From JACKAF01 sp041391485 (GTDB lineage Bacteria; Bdellovibrionota; FAC87; UBA2466; JACKAF01), in NCBI GenBank assembly GCA_041391485.1, contig JAWKNY010000002.1, positions 62,001 to 126,000 on the forward strand: 64,000 nucleotides of DNA, read 5' to 3'. Below the pieces are notes generated by a model. That model had not been told where the DNA came from and did not search any database. It saw nothing but the letters and a program-made list of their open reading frames with translations. The position numbers were made by a program, and so were the translations under genes. Positions 59,692 through 64,000 of the stretch are shown here, one piece after another. How positions within the stretch are numbered: the stretch's first letter is position 1; every line of letters begins with the position of its first letter.

Positions 59692-62045
59692 CGCTCAATG
59701 ACGTCCGGTGCACCTACTTCGCCACCTTCGGACTCAATGACATCCCCTTCGACGGGTTTGCCCGTGGTCTTATCCACCGCTTGTAGGATCGGACCAGCGT
59801 CTGCGCGGCCTCTTAGAATGAGCGCGTCCACGTCCCCTTCGCTAATGCCACCCTGATTGAGCAGCTTGCGGGTTTCAGGATCGACCACGTATTCCCAGTC
59901 GTCTTCGGTGCGGGCGTTGCGTTTGAACCCCTCGCTTCGGACGTCGTCGTAGTTGTAATCTTTGTGGATAAACTCCGTAGTTTTGGCATCGCCCGCCGCA
60001 CGGCCTCTCAAGTCAGCGGCTGCCATGCGCTCGTCGATTTCGGCTTCCTCATCACGGGTCAACGGGACCGGTTTCAACCGGGTCACCCACTTGGGAGCAA
60101 AAACCTTGTAGTAGTTGCCATCCACTTCCTCATTGCCGTAACCGCGAACCGCGCGGGTTCCGGTAGAGCCCATCCACCAGCGAGTGTGGGCCGGCAAATC
60201 CAGGCGGGCGATCGCAAGCAGCTTCTTGCCGTCATACTTTCCGTCGGTACGCGTGCCAATAGCCTTGGCGGTTTGCTTCGCGGCCGCATCCCAAGCGGAG
60301 GCGTTTTTGGAATCCGGTGCATCCAGATGAGCGACGACTTCGATGCCTTCAATGGATTTCGCCACGGCTTCGGCCACGGGGCCTAAGGTCACTACCTTCA
60401 TGCTCGCTCCGACCTTCTTCGCTTCCGCAAAGATCTTATTGCGGGCCGAAACCACTTTCTTTTCTAGGGCCAGGTCTTTGGCATCCTTCGCGTCCATGCC
60501 CAGCGTGTCGATGGGCAGGGTGCGCAAAATTGCGTAGTCTTCATCGACGCCAACCACTTCCAGCCACCTCTGCAAGTGCTGGCCGGCTTCACCGGTTAGG
60601 GCACGCACCGAAAAGAAATCGTCCTGTGACTGCTGGTCCGCGAGCACAATGAGCTTCGCCTTGGCAAAACGCCCACGGTAGATCGGGCCATGTCCAAAAC
60701 TTTCATGGTTGAGCGGCTTCACAGAAAAACTTTCGAAGTCCGGCCAATCCTGAAGAGCGAGCGACAAACCGCAGCTAGAACGGGTGCCACCGCAGGGACC
60801 GTTGTCATAGAGGTTTACGTGATCGGGAACCTTTTTCTCGAACTTCGGCATTTCGTAGGCCAGATCAAAATCCAACATTCCCGGAACGCGGATTTCGCCA
60901 CCGATCGACAGCATGCCATTCAAATTGTCCGACACCCGATCATAACGGACGGTGTGGCCGTCGTTATTGTATTTCCCTTTGTCGGAAAAGACCTGAATGG
61001 AATCGCTTCCCCGTCGGTTGGAGGTGGTGCCTTGATCGCCCATTCTCCAGTTGGTTCCGAAAGCAAAGTCCTTAAACGGAATCGGAGCATTTCCGTATTT
61101 GTATTCAGATTTCAGGCGCCGCAGGATGGCGGTTTTGCTTTCCGAAATCCCTTCGAACCATTCGTCAGAGTAGCTCTTGTCGCTCTCAATCTTCTTAGCC
61201 ACCCGCTTGGCGGCGTCCGTAAACCCACGAACGATGCTCTTAAGCGCTTCGAGTCCACCGTTGCTCGGACTCGCGCCACCCGGGTGCGGCACACCGACCA
61301 CTAGCAACTCGTGCTTCAGGTTGATGCCTTGGCGCTTGAAGTAAGCATTCACGCGACGCGTGTCGCAGTTCTCAAGGTTCTTGGCCGGAGAGCAGCTTCC
61401 GCCGCGCGCGTTGATCCAAGTGGCAACGCTCGCCTTGCCGCCGGAGCCAACGCCCATAACGAGCTGCAAGCTTCCGGCATTTTGGCGAACCATTTCATCA
61501 AAGAGCTGGTGGCGGTATTCCACAATCGGGCTTTCCTTGCCGCTTTCAGCTCCCTGCTCCAGCCATTTGAATTTCGGGTTCTCGTGATCGAGCTGCCCAT
61601 TGATCGTATAAACAAAAGTATTGAGAATGAGGTACTGGTCGGTGAGTCCAAGATGGTTCAAGAATTTTTGTGTCTTGGTTCCGGTGGAGCCTGTGAAAGC
61701 GCGGTTCGAGACGTTTTCGTCCTGAGCGCCTTCCTGGCCGACCACAAATGCCTTCGCTTCGTTTTTGCCTAGGCGCCCGCGGTACCACATGGGACCGAAT
61801 TGCCAGCGGAATTTTTCGGATCGCCCACCCAAAACGTGATCGGCGATGGCACGGTAGTTGGGCGTAGAGCCAAACAACTGCGCAAAGTTAGAACCCTTTT
61901 CCGGACCCGGATCGTATTCGCCGGGATTCCCGCGCCGCTTATCAGGAGAATAGGCTCCCATTGCCGTCGCGCCGACCAGCAGCGCACCGATCAAAAAGAA
62001 ACTTCTCTTAGAAATGTAGTTTGATGAAAAAAGATTTTTCGGCAT
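59688..62045 (-). CDS. Exported protein with two uracil-DNA-glycosylase-like domains
   Basis: 785 residues. A signal peptide (SKRSFFLIGALLVGATAMGA) precedes domain 1 (about 80-300): GPMWYRGRLGKNEAKAFVVGQEGAQDE, FTGSTGTKTQKFLNHLGL, YLILNTFVYTINGQ and VVGVPHPGGAS follow the order of UDG-superfamily motifs (GQD-type loop, G-x-x-G-x-x-x-Q, NTF-Y, HP loop). Domain 2 (about 440-640) repeats this: GPIYRGRFAKAKLIVLADQQSQDD, LTGEAGQHLQRWLEVVGV and LDLPAHTRWWMGST. Domain 2 keeps fewer active-site-like residues. A C-terminal 120-residue acidic tail follows. Exported base-excision enzymes are unusual; it may act outside or be a structural derivative. Confidence 0.75.
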   Translation of the reverse strand: MPKNLFSSNYISKRSFFLIGALLVGATAMGAYSPDKRRGNPGEYDPGPEKGSNFAQLFGSTPNYRAIADHVLGGRSEKFRWQFGPMWYRGRLGKNEAKAFVVGQEGAQDENVSNRAFTGSTGTKTQKFLNHLGLTDQYLILNTFVYTINGQLDHENPKFKWLEQGAESGKESPIVEYRHQLFDEMVRQNAGSLQLVMGVGSGGKASVATWINARGGSCSPAKNLENCDTRRVNAYFKRQGINLKHELLVVGVPHPGGASPSNGGLEALKSIVRGFTDAAKRVAKKIESDKSYSDEWFEGISESKTAILRRLKSEYKYGNAPIPFKDFAFGTNWRMGDQGTTSNRRGSDSIQVFSDKGKYNNDGHTVRYDRVSDNLNGMLSIGGEIRVPGMLDFDLAYEMPKFEKKVPDHVNLYDNGPCGGTRSSCGLSLALQDWPDFESFSVKPLNHESFGHGPIYRGRFAKAKLIVLADQQSQDDFFSVRALTGEAGQHLQRWLEVVGVDEDYAILRTLPIDTLGMDAKDAKDLALEKKVVSARNKIFAEAKKVGASMKVVTLGPVAEAVAKSIEGIEVVAHLDAPDSKNASAWDAAAKQTAKAIGTRTDGKYDGKKLLAIARLDLPAHTRWWMGSTGTRAVRGYGNEEVDGNYYKVFAPKWVTRLKPVPLTRDEEAEIDERMAAADLRGRAAGDAKTTEFIHKDYNYDDVRSEGFKRNARTEDDWEYVVDPETRKLLNQGGISEGDVDALILRGRADAGPILQAVDKTTGKPVEGDVIESEGGEVGAPDVIER

Positions 62046-62174
62046 CGCCCCTCCCTAAAACACAGCAACCTATAGCCGTAGCGTTTTTTAAGCTTTCATG
62101 AAAAGCCTTATACCGATTGCCACATCGCAGTAAATACTTTAGTTGATGAATTTGGCGCAAAGGGGGGGCCGTAG

Positions 62175-64000
62175 ATGCTTTATACTGCAGTACAAAAGAA
62201 GAAAACCAAAAACTTCACGGCCTTATCTTTTATAGTCCAAATTCTACTGCTGGTGCCGCTCACCGGACTTCAGGCGCGCGACTGGCCCAAAACGCTCAAG
62301 GACTTCCCAAAATCCCTACAAACCAAGTGGGATTCGGACGGCACGAAAACGCAGCAACCCTCCTGGTTTCCCAAAATTTCCTGTGAGGCGGCGTGGTTTA
62401 GCAAACAACCGGCTGAGGTGCGATCGCAGAAGTTGTACCAGTTCGATTTTGAAAAATACGCGCGTGAAAAGTACCTAAAAAAAGATCCCAAAGCACTGGG
62501 ATGCAAAAAGGGTACAGAAGAGCAAACACGCCTATGTGTCTTGAAAAAGGCGTACGCCGACTTCAACCAAAGCCTGGAGACGGGAACCTCCAATGATGGA
62601 CAGAAAATTCCCAGCCGCGCACGCAAAGATTGCTACAAAAAATGGACGATCCTTGTGGCGATGGACGCGGACAACGATTTGCACCCGTACTCGCTCTGGG
62701 ACATTTACGAGATGGAAACCGACTACTCCGGATCGGAGCGAGCGGGTTCCACCCTGCGCAAGGATGTTCTCATCCAACACGACGGCGAGGGCAACACCGG
62801 CATTCAACGCTTGCACATCTTCCAGTCGCCGCAAGAATATAAGATTCAGTCAATGGACTACTTCAAGGCGCAGACGATCTGGGACAGACAGTCGCCTTTG
62901 GTAGACTTCAAGGAAGAGGGCTATCTAGATTCCAAGAAGGCACGCTTTATCGACTACATCTCGTGGGGAATGAAAAATTACCCCGCCGAACACTACATGA
63001 TTATTCTCTGGGGACACGGTAAGGGCTGGCTCGTACGCGACAAGGCCCAGGTCAGTCACCTTTCTGGATCTGAGCTAGCCAACTCGCTAAGGCGCATTCA
63101 TGAAGAGGTGTTGGAATCCAAGCGCCCCATCGACAACTTCATTGCGGACGCTTGCTTTATGCAAGGCATAGAACTCGCCACAGAACTCTCCGCTTATACG
63201 CGTTTCACATCCGGTTCAGCGCAGGTGCAAAGCTTCTTGGGCCTTCCGTACCGGACCTTCTTTTATGAATTGAACAGCAGTTTCCACCGACTGGGACAGA
63301 GATTGAAGCGACAAGCGCAACAGTTTGAGAAGAAGGGGCGGCCGGACAAAGCGAAAGCCGCCTTGGCCACGTGGGAGATTCTAAAAACGACGAACCCGCT
63401 GCCGTCGCCAGCACTCTCCCCTATTTGGTCTCGGCTTCTCTGAGCGATACCGGCTATCAAGGCCGCGTCGACAAGGATTCAGACGGTTACCCGGAGGGAA
63501 AAGACTTTTTCACCTTCGCGTCGGTGGATGGCAAAGCGCTGCGCTTACGGCTCATTCCGCAGCTGGAGCAGCTCGCTACCGCCCTCAAAGCTTTTCTTCT
63601 GGAAGACAAAAACAAACGCTTTGAACGCGCCCTCGATCTTCAGTTTGCAGTTCCAAGCCTCCAAATGTTTAGAACGGATCTGCGGACGCGCGAATTGGGA
63701 AGCACCTTGGGCAAGCTGAAACTTCTTGGCAAGAGTTACCCGGACTCCACCCAAGCCTCTATCGTCGCACGTGCCGCCCACGAAGCGGAGAAATCGCTTC
63801 AAGAGGTAGTCCCGTCGGTATACTTCTCGAAACGCTACGAAAAATACCCGCGCTTTCGTGCGGTTGGATTCTGGTTGCCCGAATCGCCTGAGGAATACAA
63901 AGAGGATTTGCCCGCCTTCAGTGACACCCTCTTCTTTAATTCCAATTCGCTAAAAGCAAAGAAAGCGGCGTGGACGGATCTGTACGAGGTCCTGTTTGAG
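62175..64000 (+). CDS. Exported clostripain-family (C11) cysteine protease (frameshifted, runs off the window)
   Basis: ATG 62175 with AAAGGGGGGG upstream. Residues about 17-34 are a signal segment (FIVQILLLVPLTGLQA). WTILVAMDADNDLHPY, YMIILWGHGKGW (catalytic His) and NFIADACFMQGIELA (catalytic Cys) define family C11, which cleaves after basic residues. The frame stops at 63443; adding one A to the A5 run at 63383-63387 continues as NDEPAAVASTLPYLVSAS and onward without a stop to 64000. At least 608 residues; the C-terminus lies outside the window. Confidence 0.88.

Noticed and set aside
62175..64000. Clostripain-family protease as a CIS effector
   Set aside because: It has its own signal peptide and lies in a separate unit beyond a convergent gene; nothing ties it to the injection system.

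Overview
The window reads as chromosomal DNA of a Gram-negative bacterium rich in exported proteins. Many products begin with a signal peptide or a lipoprotein box. There is an outer-membrane barrel protein, periplasmic cell-wall enzymes, peptidases and glycosidases, but no rRNA, tRNA, CRISPR array, integrase or transposase that I can see. This style (many secreted orphans, a contractile injection system, few metabolic operons) suggests Bdellovibrionota/Oligoflexia or another delta-type lineage. That placement is an inference from gene content, not from a marker gene.

Layout. 0-8 kb: a GNAT-acetyltransferase/HDAC-type deacetylase fusion with an apparent ATT start, an exported glycosidase-like protein, a glutamine amidotransferase, an exported nine-repeat cysteine protein, a Tll0287-type haem protein, a phosphoribosyltransferase and a host-attachment-like protein. 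8-16 kb: exported orphans, a TipA-like MerR regulator with a textbook 19-bp-spacer promoter, a CxxCH protein, an exported protein whose C-terminal part resembles a peptide-chain release factor, and an HExxH protein. 16-23 kb: a divergent exported GH31/GH15 pair for alpha-glucans, a histone-H1-like tail protein and an acyltransferase. 23-41.7 kb: a 1232-residue SF2 helicase carrying a signal peptide, an ATP-grasp enzyme, several lipoproteins, MtgA, a TetR/outer-membrane-barrel pair with a palindromic operator, PilZ, a ChaN-amidase fusion, FabH, GAF, an M28 peptidase and a large Gly/Asn/Ser-rich exported protein.

41.9-59.7 kb is the main system: a contractile injection system (CIS) in two divergent operons. 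The minus-strand operon carries a Ycf46-like AAA+ ATPase, an FFPGQ-type structural protein, two FHA or FHA-like proteins, a signal-peptide/vWA/transmembrane/zinc-ribbon/FHA protein, a lipoprotein and the spike. The plus-strand operon carries two sheaths, two tubes, an Afp7-like adaptor, gp25, baseplate J, a small unknown, a second unknown baseplate gene, then a DUF1257-DUF2997-small protein-PflX-like radical SAM cassette, the hub, and a pentapeptide-like protein. The membrane protein and lipoprotein point to an envelope-linked apparatus. The FHA domains point to phosphothreonine-dependent control, as in type VI secretion. No tape measure, fibre or cap could be assigned with confidence. After it come an exported protein with two uracil-DNA-glycosylase-like domains and a clostripain-family protease running off the end.

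Caution: I find about seventeen single-base frameshifts, many next to short homopolymers, ten of them in the plus-strand CIS operon. In nearly all cases the downstream frame still reads as good protein, so sequence error or very recent mutation is likelier than old decay. For these genes I give the span of the reconstructed gene.
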